10,057 bases of DNA. Source: JARRQB01 sp965368585. GTDB lineage: Bacteria; Pseudomonadota; Gammaproteobacteria; Chromatiales; Chromatiaceae. The stretch lies in assembly GCA_965368585.1 (NCBI GenBank), contig CBDUNM010000175.1, positions 1 to 10,057 of the forward strand, written 5' to 3'. The translations under genes were made by a program, and so were the position numbers. The notes below the pieces were generated by a model. The model did no database searches. It was not told the DNA's origin and was given only the letters and a program-made list of their open reading frames with translations. Of this stretch, positions 1 through 6,454 are shown piece by piece (position 1 is the stretch's first letter; each line of letters starts with the position of its first letter).

Positions 1-11
1 TAAGCCTACGT

Positions 12-29
12 GGCGGTGCGAACACCGCC
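12..29. terminator. GC-rich stem-loop, possible terminator
   Basis: A perfect 7-bp inverted repeat (GGCGGTG / CACCGCC) encloses a 4-base loop, CGAA on the plus strand and TTCG on the minus strand. It lies about 17 bases past the stop of the doubtful leftward frame at 47-217, and near the window edge where a gene from the left could also end. There is no clear T-run on either side, so a classical Rho-independent terminator is not proven. A structural role or chance is possible. Confidence 0.35.
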
Positions 30-46
30 CTTACCTTACCGCTTCG

Positions 47-217
47 TTACGATGGGTGAGAAATGGGAATAATCAGCTTTCCTTTTGTAAAGTGGCGCTC
101 GTTGAAGCTGATCATATCGTGGCCGAGCCGTTTAGCAAACAGGCGTTCATGGTACCATTGTCGCTGGTTCGGTGCGGATTGCGACAGAACCCCCGACAGC
201 AAGGCGCGGGAGAGCAT
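47..217 (-). CDS. Possible small hypothetical protein or gene remnant (56 aa)
   Basis: This leftward frame starts at ATG 217-215 and ends at TAA 49-47. The product would be 56 residues with a basic, aromatic middle (QWYHERLFAKRLGHD) and a hydrophobic end (KLIIPISHPS), which reads like the C-terminal part of a soluble protein. I do not recognise the family. There is no good ribosome binding site, and an in-frame TGA lies two codons upstream of the ATG. An adjacent frame at about 120-250 also reads protein-like (for example LVIDALPRLAVGG), so a frameshifted remnant of a larger gene is as likely as a true small gene. The hairpin at 12-29 follows it. Confidence 0.25.
   Translation of the reverse strand: MLSRALLSGVLSQSAPNQRQWYHERLFAKRLGHDMISFNERHFTKGKLIIPISHPS
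72..112. repeat. Short inverted repeat in the leader region
   Basis: An 8-bp perfect inverted repeat (ATCAGCTT at 72-79 and AAGCTGAT at 105-112) is separated by 25 bases. The loop is long for an intrinsic terminator, and the arms overlap the doubtful minus-strand frame. It could be an operator-like dyad upstream of the antiporter or chance. Confidence 0.2.
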
Positions 218-269
218 CGATCACCAACTTGGACCACGCGCCGTCCGATCTTCATCGTAGTTCAAGATC

Positions 270-2783
270 ATGGATATTGTCGTCATTACCACGGTCATCG
301 CCTCGCTCTTCCTCGTCATTGGCGGGGCCGAGCCGCTCGCCGCGCGTCTGCGCCTGCCCTACAGTGTGATCCTTGCGGTTCTCGGCGTGCTGATCGGTGC
401 CAGCGCGATATTCTTCCTGCGCACGGAGCTGACAGACGCGTTGAACCCCGTGGCCGAAGCGATCCTCAACCTGCCGATCCGATCCAATGTCTTCCTCTAC
501 GTCTTCCTGCCGACGCTGCTGTTCCAGGCGACGCTGGGCATGAATCTGCGCCGGATGCTGGACGACTGGGTGCCGATCCTGGTGCTGGCGGTCGTCGCAG
601 TGGTCGTGGCCACGCTCAGCGTCGGTTACGCCCTCGCTTGGAAAAGCGCGATGCCGCTGGCAGCCTGCCTGCTGATCGGCGCCATCGTCTCAACGACAGA
701 CCCCTCGGCGGTGGTCTCGATCTTCCGGTCGATATCGGCACCGCGCCGGCTCGCGCGGATCATCGAAGGCGAGAGCCTGCTGAACGACGCCGCCGCCATC
801 GCGCTCTTCGGTCTGTTCATGGGGTTCGTGATGCTCGGGGTCCCGGATCCGAGCCTTGGAGACGCACTCGCCCGCTTCCCGATCCTGATTGCCGGCGGGG
901 CGGCGGCGGGCTGGCTGGCGGCGCGGCTTGCGGTTTGGATCATGGCGCAATTCAACCGCCACGAGCTGGCGCAAATCTCGATCTCGGTCTCGCTTCCCTA
1001 TCTCGCCTATATCGTCGCGGAACAAAGCATCGGCGCTTCGGGCGTGATCGCAGTGGTCGCTGCCGGCCTGACGCTGAACCTGACCGGGCCTGGACGCCTG
1101 CCGCCGCAGTCCTGGGCAAACCTGCGCGAACTGTGGGATGTGCTTGCCCATTGGGCGGGGGCGCTGATCTTCATCCTCGCGGCGCTTCTGATCCCGCGGC
1201 TGCTGGAAGAAGTCCGCGTCGAGGATTTCGTCCTCATCGGCGTCGTGATCCTCGCTGCCATCGCCGCCCGAGCCGTTATCCTTTTCGGCCTCCTGCCGTT
1301 GCTCACCCAACTCCGGGCCTCGCCCGCGGTCGAACGGCCTTACCGGGCCGCGATCCTCTGGGGCGGGCTGCGTGGCGCGGTGACGCTCGCCCTTGCGCTG
1401 GCCGTTACCGAGAGCTTCCGGGTCCCGGCGGAAACCAAGCGCGTGGTCGGCATTCTCGCGACCGGCTTCACGCTCTTCACCCTGATCGTGCAGGGCACGA
1501 CGCTCAGGACCGTGATCGGCTGGCTCGGCCTCGACCGGCTCTCGCCAATCGATGAGGCCTTGTCGCGGCAGGTGATCGCCGTGGCGCTGCAGACGGTGCG
1601 CGAGGACCTGGCGCGTACCACGGAGAACTACGAACTGAGCCGCGACATCGTCCGCTCCGAGGCCAAGCGCTTCGGCGAGCGGCTGGACGAGGCGGTGAAG
1701 ACGGCCGAGGAGAGCGCCAACATCCTCGATCGCGACCGCATCACGCTCGGCCTTCTCGCGCTCGCGGGCCATGAACGCGACACCATCCTCGCCCGTGTCC
1801 GGGAGCGGACGATCTCGATCCGGATGGCCGAACAGGTCCTGTCTGACGCGGACCGTCTGATCGAGGGCACGCGCTCTCAAGGCCGCAGCGGATACAGGCG
1901 CGCGGCGCGGCGGAGCGTCGCCTATGGCCGAGCCTTCCGGGCCGCCGTTTTCCTGCACAGCCGTCTGGGTCTATCCTGGGCGCTGGCCCGCATGACCGCG
2001 GACCGGTTTGAGCTGCTACTGTCGCAGCGATTGATCTTACGAGATCTCGGCGAATTCATCGACGGGCGCATTCGCCGCATTCATGGGCGACGGGTGGCGG
2101 ATCTTCTGCACGAGTTGCTTGCGCGGCGAATCGAGGTGGTGGACACGGCGCTGGAAGGACTCCGCCTGCAGTATCCCGGTTATGCCGAAGAACTTGAACG
2201 CCGCTTGATCCGGCGCACGGCTATGAGGCTCGAGGAGCGGGAATACACCGCGATGCGGGATGACGGACTTATCGGCGCCGAGGTCTTCACTGCGCTGATG
2301 CAGGGTCTCGGGGCGCGCCGGGCAGCTGCAGAGGAACGCCCGCGCCTCGACATCGCGCTCCAGTGGGCTGAGCTCGTCCGGCAGTTCCCGCTCTTCGCCG
2401 ATCTGGACGACACCGCGCTGAGGCGCCTGCGTCGCGCGCTCAGGACACACTACGTCAACGCTGGCGACGTGGTCATCCGCAAGGATATAGCCGCGAAGAG
2501 CGTCTTCTTCATCGCCTCCGGCGCTGTGGAGCTGGAAACCGCGGGTCAGACCTGGCGACTGGGCCGGGGCGAGATGTTCGGGCAGATGGCTATCCTGATG
2601 AAGACGGTCCCCCGCGCCGACGCTCGCGCCATCGCGCCGTCGACGCTCCTCGTGCTCGACGAGAACCGGTTTCGACGTCTGCTCGACCGTAGCGTTGCTC
2701 TGCAGGAAGCCGTGCGCGCGACCGCCGAGAAGCGCGGGATCGACCCGTCCGTGCTACTGTCGGGCATTAAGATATCTTCGTGA
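270..2783 (+). CDS. CPA1-family Na+/H+ antiporter with C-terminal cNMP-binding-like domain
   Basis: An 837-aa inner-membrane cation/proton exchanger, expected to expel Na+ (or K+/Li+) in exchange for H+. Residues 1-420 form a hydrophobic transport domain with CPA1 hallmarks: TTDPSAVVS at 142-150, EGESLLNDAAA at 166-176 with the Asn172-Asp173 pair typical of electroneutral exchangers, and GGLRGAVTLALAL at 365-377. Residues 430-700 are charged and helical. Residues 704-810 resemble a cyclic-nucleotide-binding domain (FPLFADLDD at the start, GEMFGQMAIL and PRADARA near the end). The layout recalls long NhaP/SOS1-like exchangers. The phosphate-binding cassette has Gln772 where cAMP-binding members usually have Glu, so ligand binding is uncertain. 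ATG 270 is the first possible start after an in-frame TAG at 258; no clear ribosome binding site is seen. The gene is visibly more GC-rich than its flanks, suggesting separate ancestry. Family call is firm; the transported ion is inferred. Confidence 0.93.
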   Translation: MDIVVITTVIASLFLVIGGAEPLAARLRLPYSVILAVLGVLIGASAIFFLRTELTDALNPVAEAILNLPIRSNVFLYVFLPTLLFQATLGMNLRRMLDDWVPILVLAVVAVVVATLSVGYALAWKSAMPLAACLLIGAIVSTTDPSAVVSIFRSISAPRRLARIIEGESLLNDAAAIALFGLFMGFVMLGVPDPSLGDALARFPILIAGGAAAGWLAARLAVWIMAQFNRHELAQISISVSLPYLAYIVAEQSIGASGVIAVVAAGLTLNLTGPGRLPPQSWANLRELWDVLAHWAGALIFILAALLIPRLLEEVRVEDFVLIGVVILAAIAARAVILFGLLPLLTQLRASPAVERPYRAAILWGGLRGAVTLALALAVTESFRVPAETKRVVGILATGFTLFTLIVQGTTLRTVIGWLGLDRLSPIDEALSRQVIAVALQTVREDLARTTENYELSRDIVRSEAKRFGERLDEAVKTAEESANILDRDRITLGLLALAGHERDTILARVRERTISIRMAEQVLSDADRLIEGTRSQGRSGYRRAARRSVAYGRAFRAAVFLHSRLGLSWALARMTADRFELLLSQRLILRDLGEFIDGRIRRIHGRRVADLLHELLARRIEVVDTALEGLRLQYPGYAEELERRLIRRTAMRLEEREYTAMRDDGLIGAEVFTALMQGLGARRAAAEERPRLDIALQWAELVRQFPLFADLDDTALRRLRRALRTHYVNAGDVVIRKDIAAKSVFFIASGAVELETAGQTWRLGRGEMFGQMAILMKTVPRADARAIAPSTLLVLDENRFRRLLDRSVALQEAVRATAEKRGIDPSVLLSGIKISS

Positions 2784-2943
2784 AACTTTGCTCGGGGTCT
2801 TTCTCTGCACCTCGCACGGGTTTTCAGAACATTCGTGTAAAAAGGGCCTTGGTGCACGGCTCTGCCCAGCAGACCACATGCCGCTATGTCACGGCGCGAA
2901 GGAGATCTCAACGTACAGATCCCCGTGTCGGCGAACGACGGAC
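2784..2943. other. Intergenic spacer between antiporter and insertion sequence
   Basis: About 160 bases with no reading frame I would support and no clear terminator after the antiporter stop. Base composition is lower in GC than the antiporter gene. No duplicated target sequence is evident next to the insertion-sequence end. Confidence 0.5.
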
Positions 2944-2963
2944 CTGTGGGTCGCGAATTCGTA
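2944..2963 (+). repeat. Left terminal inverted repeat of the insertion sequence
   Basis: Bases 2944-2963 match the reverse complement of 4125-4144 at 18 of 20 positions; the mismatches are at 2947 and 2953. The core contains an EcoRI-like palindrome GAATTC followed by GTA in both copies. It lies 11 bases before the ATG at 2975 of the transposase frame. Confidence 0.75.
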
Positions 2964-2974
2964 CTTTGTCGTCA

Positions 2975-4123
2975 ATGGTAACTCGTTTTGCAATCTTGAC
3001 GTTCGACATCCGCGCACCCTGCCCTGGATCAAAAATTCAGGACAGACTCATCCTTTCGGTCGACCTGCTGACCACCGTCGCGGCACTCCTTGGCTCCGGT
3101 GGCACAAAGGTTGTCGTTGCCGGGGATCTCCTCCTCAAGCGGCAACTCCTGGTTGTGACGCATGGACGGCGACGGGCGCCGAATCTTTCAATCGCTGATC
3201 GATTCCTCATGGGCTTTTGGTCGCTATTTCCCCTACCCGGGCGTATCGCCAAGGTCGCTGTGAGCATCCGACCATCGACCTTATAGCATTCGCACCACTG
3301 TCTGGTGCGACGGAAGTACCGCAGGCTGTTCTCTCCGAAGAAAGGAACGAAGCCGGGGCCGAAAGGCCCCTCCGAGCCACTCCTCCGCGCCATTGTCGAG
3401 CGCAAACGACGCAATCAGGGTTTCGGCTGTCCGCGGATTGCTTTGATTATTTCCTAGACGCTTGATGTCGAGGTCGATAAGCGTATTGTCCGACGCGTAT
3501 TGGCCAATCACTTTCGACCAGAATCTGGGGGAGGTAGCCCGTCGTGGCTCATCTTCATCGGCCACATGAAGGATAGCCTTTGGAGCATCGACCTGTTTCG
3601 ACGTGGGTCCGTTCTCCTCAAAAGCCATTGGGTTTTGGTGTTGATGGATCAGTTCACCCGTCGTCTCATCGGTTTCGGTGTGCATGCTGGTGATGTCGAT
3701 GGCGTTGCACTTTGTCGCTTATTCAACCGAATTATTTCAGGAAGGGATCCACCACCGCACCTACGCTCTGACCACGATCCACTTTTCCGGTATTTTCGCT
3801 GGCAGGCAAACCTCCGCATCCTTGACATTGACCCCATCAAGAACGTTCCCGATACACCCGTTTCCCATCCCTTTGTTGAGCGCCTGATCGGCACGGTTCG
3901 CCGTGAGTTTGTTGACCAGACGTTGTTCTGGAACGCTGTTGACTTGGAGAAAAAGCTGGGCGTATTTCAAGAATACTATGACCACAGTCGCGTTCACGCT
4001 TCACTTGAAGGCGATACGCCGGAACAAGTCAGCGGTGAATCCGAAACCGACCTGGCCGATCTGGAGCATTGCCGCTGGCAAACACGATGCCATGAACTCG
4101 TTCAGTTCCCCGTTGCAGCGTAA
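2975..4123 (+). pseudogene. Integrase-core (DDE) transposase, two in-frame TAG stops
   Basis: Read in a single frame from ATG 2975 to TAA 4121, this gives 382 codons homologous throughout (as I recall the family) to a ~360-aa integrase-core transposase. TAG codons at 3284-3286 and 3455-3457 break it. The N-terminal part contains LLLKRQLLVV and GRRRAPNL; a helix-turn-helix-like segment NQGFGCPRIALIIS precedes the second stop. The catalytic triad is intact: Asp at 3590-3592 (WSIDLF), Asp at 3770-3772 (RSDHDPLF) and Glu at 3878-3880 (HPFVERLIGTVRREF), with exactly 35 residues between the last two. The C-terminus CHELVQFPVAA is a typical family ending. Around the first stop the reading -1 then +1 over about a dozen bases restores the expected residues L-A-F, suggesting paired indels. 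A restart after the second stop could make a 207-aa catalytic fragment; function is doubtful. Confidence 0.88.
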
Positions 4124-4124
4124 T

Positions 4125-4144
4125 TACGAATTCGAGACCCGCAG
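4125..4144 (-). repeat. Right terminal inverted repeat of the insertion sequence
   Basis: Partner of the left repeat at 2944-2963 (18/20 identity in inverted orientation). It begins one base after the transposase stop codon, which is compact in the manner of insertion sequences. Confidence 0.75.
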
Positions 4145-4209
4145 TTGCCGAAAGTGCCGGTTCGCCACAAAAACCTCACGCAGACCGGTACGCACGTTGT
4201 ACACATCAG

Positions 4210-4515
4210 ATGCCGAAAGACACCAACGAAGCGTCGGGGCAGGTAATCATTCGCACCGTGCCGTTGTTGTACGGGTTTGTATGCGGGTATCTGTTCGATG
4301 AGCCGATGAAGGGATTTGAAATTGGCTCGGTGATTTCGGTTGGGCTGAACCTCATGATGCACGAGAAGTCAATTTTCCTCCCGTTCTTCGTTCCCTTGGT
4401 CTCAACTGGATGCCCGCCGGTGACAGCGATCCTGAGCACGTTGTCATTGTTTGTCGACTCCACCACTGGCATGAGAGTGCCGAAGTACCTGACCGATATT
4501 CGATGCCCGCCCTGA
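4210..4515 (+). CDS. Doubtful hypothetical hydrophobic protein (101 aa)
   Basis: A 101-aa frame with three hydrophobic stretches: around residues 16-29 (TVPLLYGFVCGYLF), 38-50 (IGSVISVGLNLMM) and 55-82. It would be a small membrane protein if real. Third codon positions look richer in G/C than expected for a random frame here, which is the main argument for it. Against it, there is no ribosome binding site before ATG 4210, the family is not recognisable, and an equally long frame on the opposite strand covers the same DNA. It begins 65 bases after the insertion sequence and could be a fragment of a gene damaged nearby. Confidence 0.3.
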   Translation: MPKDTNEASGQVIIRTVPLLYGFVCGYLFDEPMKGFEIGSVISVGLNLMMHEKSIFLPFFVPLVSTGCPPVTAILSTLSLFVDSTTGMRVPKYLTDIRCPP

Positions 4516-4856
4516 CGCGTCATGGTGTAGTGATCAGCAGATTCACTCCCGGGGGTCTCATCGGCGCACAGCGGATGGTTGCGGTTTCCAAGACATCCGC
4601 AAGTTGACGACGAACCACCGAAAATACAGTGGTATTTTTGGTGTGAATGTTGCGGAAGGTTGGCAGCACCCTCCTCCCGGTGGGCTTTCCACTGACGAGT
4701 TGAACGTGTGTTTTGTAAAAATATCAAGGTATTGACGACAGGGTTACCATCGAGCCGAATCCGGACTTTCTGCACTCTTAGGGTGCGAACGTCGAACCGA
4801 TGCACAGGATTCGCGCGACTTTGACCGATGCGTCATTACCGAAGGAGAACGACACA
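4516..4856. other. Gene-free stretch before the 86-aa gene
   Basis: About 340 bases with no reading frame I can support. It holds the stem-loop at 4616-4643 and an AT-rich patch at about 4710-4735. A weak promoter-like pair, TTGAAC at 4700-4705 and TATCAA at 4722-4727 (16-base spacer), could drive the gene at 4857, but both hexamers are poor matches. Confidence 0.4.
4616..4643. repeat. 12-bp-arm stem-loop
   Basis: Arms CACCGAAAATAC (4616-4627) and GTATTTTTGGTG (4632-4643) pair along their full length with one G-T wobble around a 4-base AGTG loop. The AT-rich centre makes it unlike a standard terminator, although the second arm contains five consecutive T. It may be a remnant palindrome, a transcription stop or a protein-binding site. 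Confidence 0.5.
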
Positions 4857-5117
4857 ATGATTACCGTTGACGACTGCATACATTTCAGCTCCCTGGATTC
4901 CGTCGATATTGAGGCCATCGCCGTACATGAGCATGTTGGTGAAATCCTGGCCTGCGAACTAGCCGCCGAACTGAGTACAACACCAAGAGGTTGCCGTACC
5001 ATCATCAAGTTCTTTGTCGACGATATTCGCGCCGCCGAAGCACATCATCAATACGAGCGTGCAAGACGACTACATCTGGCACTCAATCACTTTTCCGCTA
5101 GCCACCGATATATCTAA
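4857..5117 (+). CDS. Small conserved-type hypothetical protein (86 aa)
   Basis: An 86-aa soluble acidic/histidine-containing protein. ATG 4857 is chosen because AAGGAG at 4842-4847 sits 9 bases upstream; a longer frame opening at 4800 has no such signal. The start MITVDDCIHF, then AIAVHEHVGEILACELA and VDDIRAAEAHHQYERA, look mostly helical and resemble a short hypothetical protein I recall from several gammaproteobacteria that begins MIT(L/V)DDC. I know of no assigned function. No signal peptide or membrane segment is seen. Cys7 and the conserved-looking His residues could bind metal, but that is a guess. It converges on the gene at 5333-6439, with two palindromes in between. Confidence 0.8.
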   Translation: MITVDDCIHFSSLDSVDIEAIAVHEHVGEILACELAAELSTTPRGCRTIIKFFVDDIRAAEAHHQYERARRLHLALNHFSASHRYI

Positions 5118-5142
5118 ATTTCTGCATGACAAGCGATTGTGT

Positions 5143-5211
5143 GGGGTCCCGTAATAAAGTTACCGATCGGAGTTTTAGCCTTGCCGATAAGTGACTTTGT
5201 TACGGGACCCC
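5143..5211. repeat. Long palindromic element with 21-base arms
   Basis: Left arm 5143-5163 and right arm 5191-5211 match in inverted orientation at 19 of 21 positions, both starting GGGGTCCCGTAA when read inward. The 27-base centre contains a second 5-bp stem, ATCGG (5166-5170) with CCGAT (5184-5188). The 69-base unit looks like a miniature inverted-repeat or REP-type element. It begins 26 bases after the stop of the 86-aa gene and could also terminate transcription from both converging genes. I see no second copy in this window and no convincing target duplication. Confidence 0.7.
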
Positions 5212-5226
5212 GTTTGACGATTCCGC

Positions 5227-5288
5227 GACCCATTGACGGAGCATACAGACTCCGCCGGTCTGTACGGGTCCGGTATGCGCGATGGGTC
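5227..5288. repeat. Nested palindromic region with overlapping stems
   Basis: Several inverted repeats are nested: GACCCAT 5227-5233 with ATGGGTC 5282-5288, GCATA 5241-5245 with TATGC 5274-5278, and TACAGAC 5244-5250 with GTCTGTA 5258-5264 around a 7-base loop. A competing hairpin, CGGAG 5237-5241 with CTCCG 5250-5254, cannot form at the same time as the central one. GTCTGTAT appears again at 5286-5293. It lies about 45 bases past the stop of the leftward gene 5333-6439, so a terminator role is possible. Confidence 0.55.
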
Positions 5289-5332
5289 TGTATTTCAAGG
5301 CGTCGATGCTGTCGGCAATATGGCTGTTTTAG

Positions 5333-6439
5333 TCACTCGTCTAATAGCAGTTGAATTACTGTCAGTACGCTATTACGACTGCGCTCATTTGAACTCGCGT
5401 CGAATGGGTCGGTGCCGGCAGCCATTTCTTCGTCATTGCTTTCGCCATCGCCATCGATATCCGGATCACAAAGGTCACCCACGCCGTCGTCATCGAGGTC
5501 CGCCTGGTCTGTATTCGCCGTTATCCGACAGTTGTCTGAGACATCGGCAACGCCGTCGTTGTCGTCATCCGAATCACACGCATCACCGTCGCCGTCGCCG
5601 TCCGAATCGGTTTGATCGGAATTGCTCACCAGCGGACAGTTATCCGATGTATCGCCAAAACCGTCACCGTCATCATCGTCGTCACAGACATCGCCCGAGC
5701 CGTCACTGTCACTATCTGCTTGATCCGGGTTGGCAACGCTCGGGCAGTTATCAAAGGCCGTGCCGTACGTATCGCCATCGCTATCCAGCGAGGTCGACAG
5801 TAAAACCGACGTTTCTTGACCGGTCTCGCTCTCACCCGGGGCGGTCAGTGACACATTCTCGATTTCCTTTACAGTTCCAATTCCTTTTGCGAACCACCAT
5901 GTGTATGTCACGTCGAGCTCGACGTAACCAACGCCCGCTACGTTGCCGCCGGTAAAAATGTTTACCAGGGTTCTGAACGCGGTAAAGGTACCGGCCGGTA
6001 CCGTCACGTTTTCCTGCGCTTGTACACTCGCCGTGAAGACATAGGGGAGAGTAGCCGTCACCCCCTCGATCTGAGCCGTAATGGTGCCGTTGCTGCTGTT
6101 AGAGGAACCCACCGAAAAATTTGCAGGCAGCACTAACACCGCCGGACTGAAGGTCAGGCTATCCCCGTCGTCACTCAGACGGACAACACTGATTCCGCTG
6201 GTGTCGTTGATGACATAGTCGTCACCGAATGTCTCGTTGATGCGTATCGCAGTTTGACCCGCGATGACATAAGTCCCTGGCGCTACGGTTGCGGTTTCGG
6301 TCCCTGTGAGGCCAAAGTCTTCCGTCCATCGATAAATCCACTGATCGCCCGTATTCAACGGGAAGTAGTCGCTCGCCAGGAAGGCGTGAACACGCGACGC
6401 GGTAAGGAATAAAACGAAAACAAGTAAGCAACGACGCAT
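5333..6439 (-). CDS. Secreted protein with thrombospondin type 3 calcium-binding repeats
   Basis: A 368-aa exported protein. Residues 1-19 form a signal peptide (basic MRRC, hydrophobic LLVFVLFL, cleavage expected after SRVHA). Residues 20-215 form a domain beginning YFPLNTGDQWIYRW and including VPAGTFTAF and WWFAKGIGTVKEI, the pattern of a family of bacterial lipoprotein-like or periplasmic beta domains of unknown role. Residues 219-348 carry about four Asp-rich TSP3 units of the type DSDGD...DNCP...NPDQADSD, with paired cysteines, which bind Ca2+ in known members. The protein ends GTDPFDASS followed by a short hydrophobic tail, SVLTVIQLLLDE. ATG 6439 is preferred over the in-frame ATG at 6454 because GAGGAG sits 7 bases upstream of it. 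It probably works in the periplasm or at the cell surface, where calcium is available. Ligand and function are unknown. Confidence 0.88.
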   Translation of the reverse strand: MRRCLLVFVLFLTASRVHAFLASDYFPLNTGDQWIYRWTEDFGLTGTETATVAPGTYVIAGQTAIRINETFGDDYVINDTSGISVVRLSDDGDSLTFSPAVLVLPANFSVGSSNSSNGTITAQIEGVTATLPYVFTASVQAQENVTVPAGTFTAFRTLVNIFTGGNVAGVGYVELDVTYTWWFAKGIGTVKEIENVSLTAPGESETGQETSVLLSTSLDSDGDTYGTAFDNCPSVANPDQADSDSDGSGDVCDDDDDGDGFGDTSDNCPLVSNSDQTDSDGDGDGDACDSDDDNDGVADVSDNCRITANTDQADLDDDGVGDLCDPDIDGDGESNDEEMAAGTDPFDASSNERSRNSVLTVIQLLLDE

Positions 6440-6446
6440 TGTTCGA

Positions 6447-6452
6447 CTCCTC
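6447..6452 (-). promoter_or_regulatory. Ribosome binding site that decides the start of the TSP3-repeat gene
   Basis: On the minus strand GAGGAG lies 7 bases before ATG 6439-6437. The alternative ATG at 6454-6452 overlaps this motif and has only a weak TTAAAG upstream, so the shorter 368-aa form is favoured; it also gives a tidier signal peptide. Confidence 0.75.
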
Positions 6453-6454
6453 AT

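Larger units (their letters stand above)
2944..4144 (+). mobile_element. 1.2-kb insertion sequence with degraded DDE transposase gene
   Basis: The element is bounded by imperfect 20-bp inverted repeats that match at 18 of 20 positions. It contains a single transposase reading frame filling almost all of it, with the stop codon one base from the right repeat. Size, single gene and flanking repeats fit an insertion sequence of the integrase-core (rve) superfamily. I cannot assign the ISfinder family by eye. No target-site duplication is obvious, so the outer ends may be a few bases off or the flanks have changed. The transposase has two stop codons, so the copy is probably immobile unless helped in trans. 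Confidence 0.8.

Noticed and set aside
56..1555. Long plus-strand frame of 499 codons overlapping the antiporter
   Set aside because: It is Arg/Gly/Pro-rich, matches nothing and lies in another frame of the firmly identified antiporter; long open frames are expected in GC-rich genes.
690..1958. Long minus-strand frame (422 codons) antisense to the antiporter
   Set aside because: Low-complexity Arg/Asp/Gln composition typical of an antisense shadow; no start signal.
3284..3457. Programmed amber readthrough or pyrrolysine use in the transposase
   Set aside because: Two stops plus an apparent compensating indel pair are simpler as decay; no tRNA or readthrough signal is visible in this window. 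Kept only as something to exclude.
4206..4805. Minus-strand frame of 199 codons after the insertion sequence
   Set aside because: No ribosome binding site, no recognisable domain and mixed low-quality composition; the opposing 101-aa frame has better codon texture, though neither is secure.
5143..5211. Integron attC site
   Set aside because: The palindromic shape is suggestive, but I cannot find the GTTRRRY/RYYYAAC core sites at the ends, and there is no integrase or cassette array.
5233..5955. Plus-strand His/Arg-rich frame opposite the TSP3 repeats
   Set aside because: It is the reverse reading of GAC/GAT-rich calcium-binding repeats, which yields His, Arg and Ser runs.
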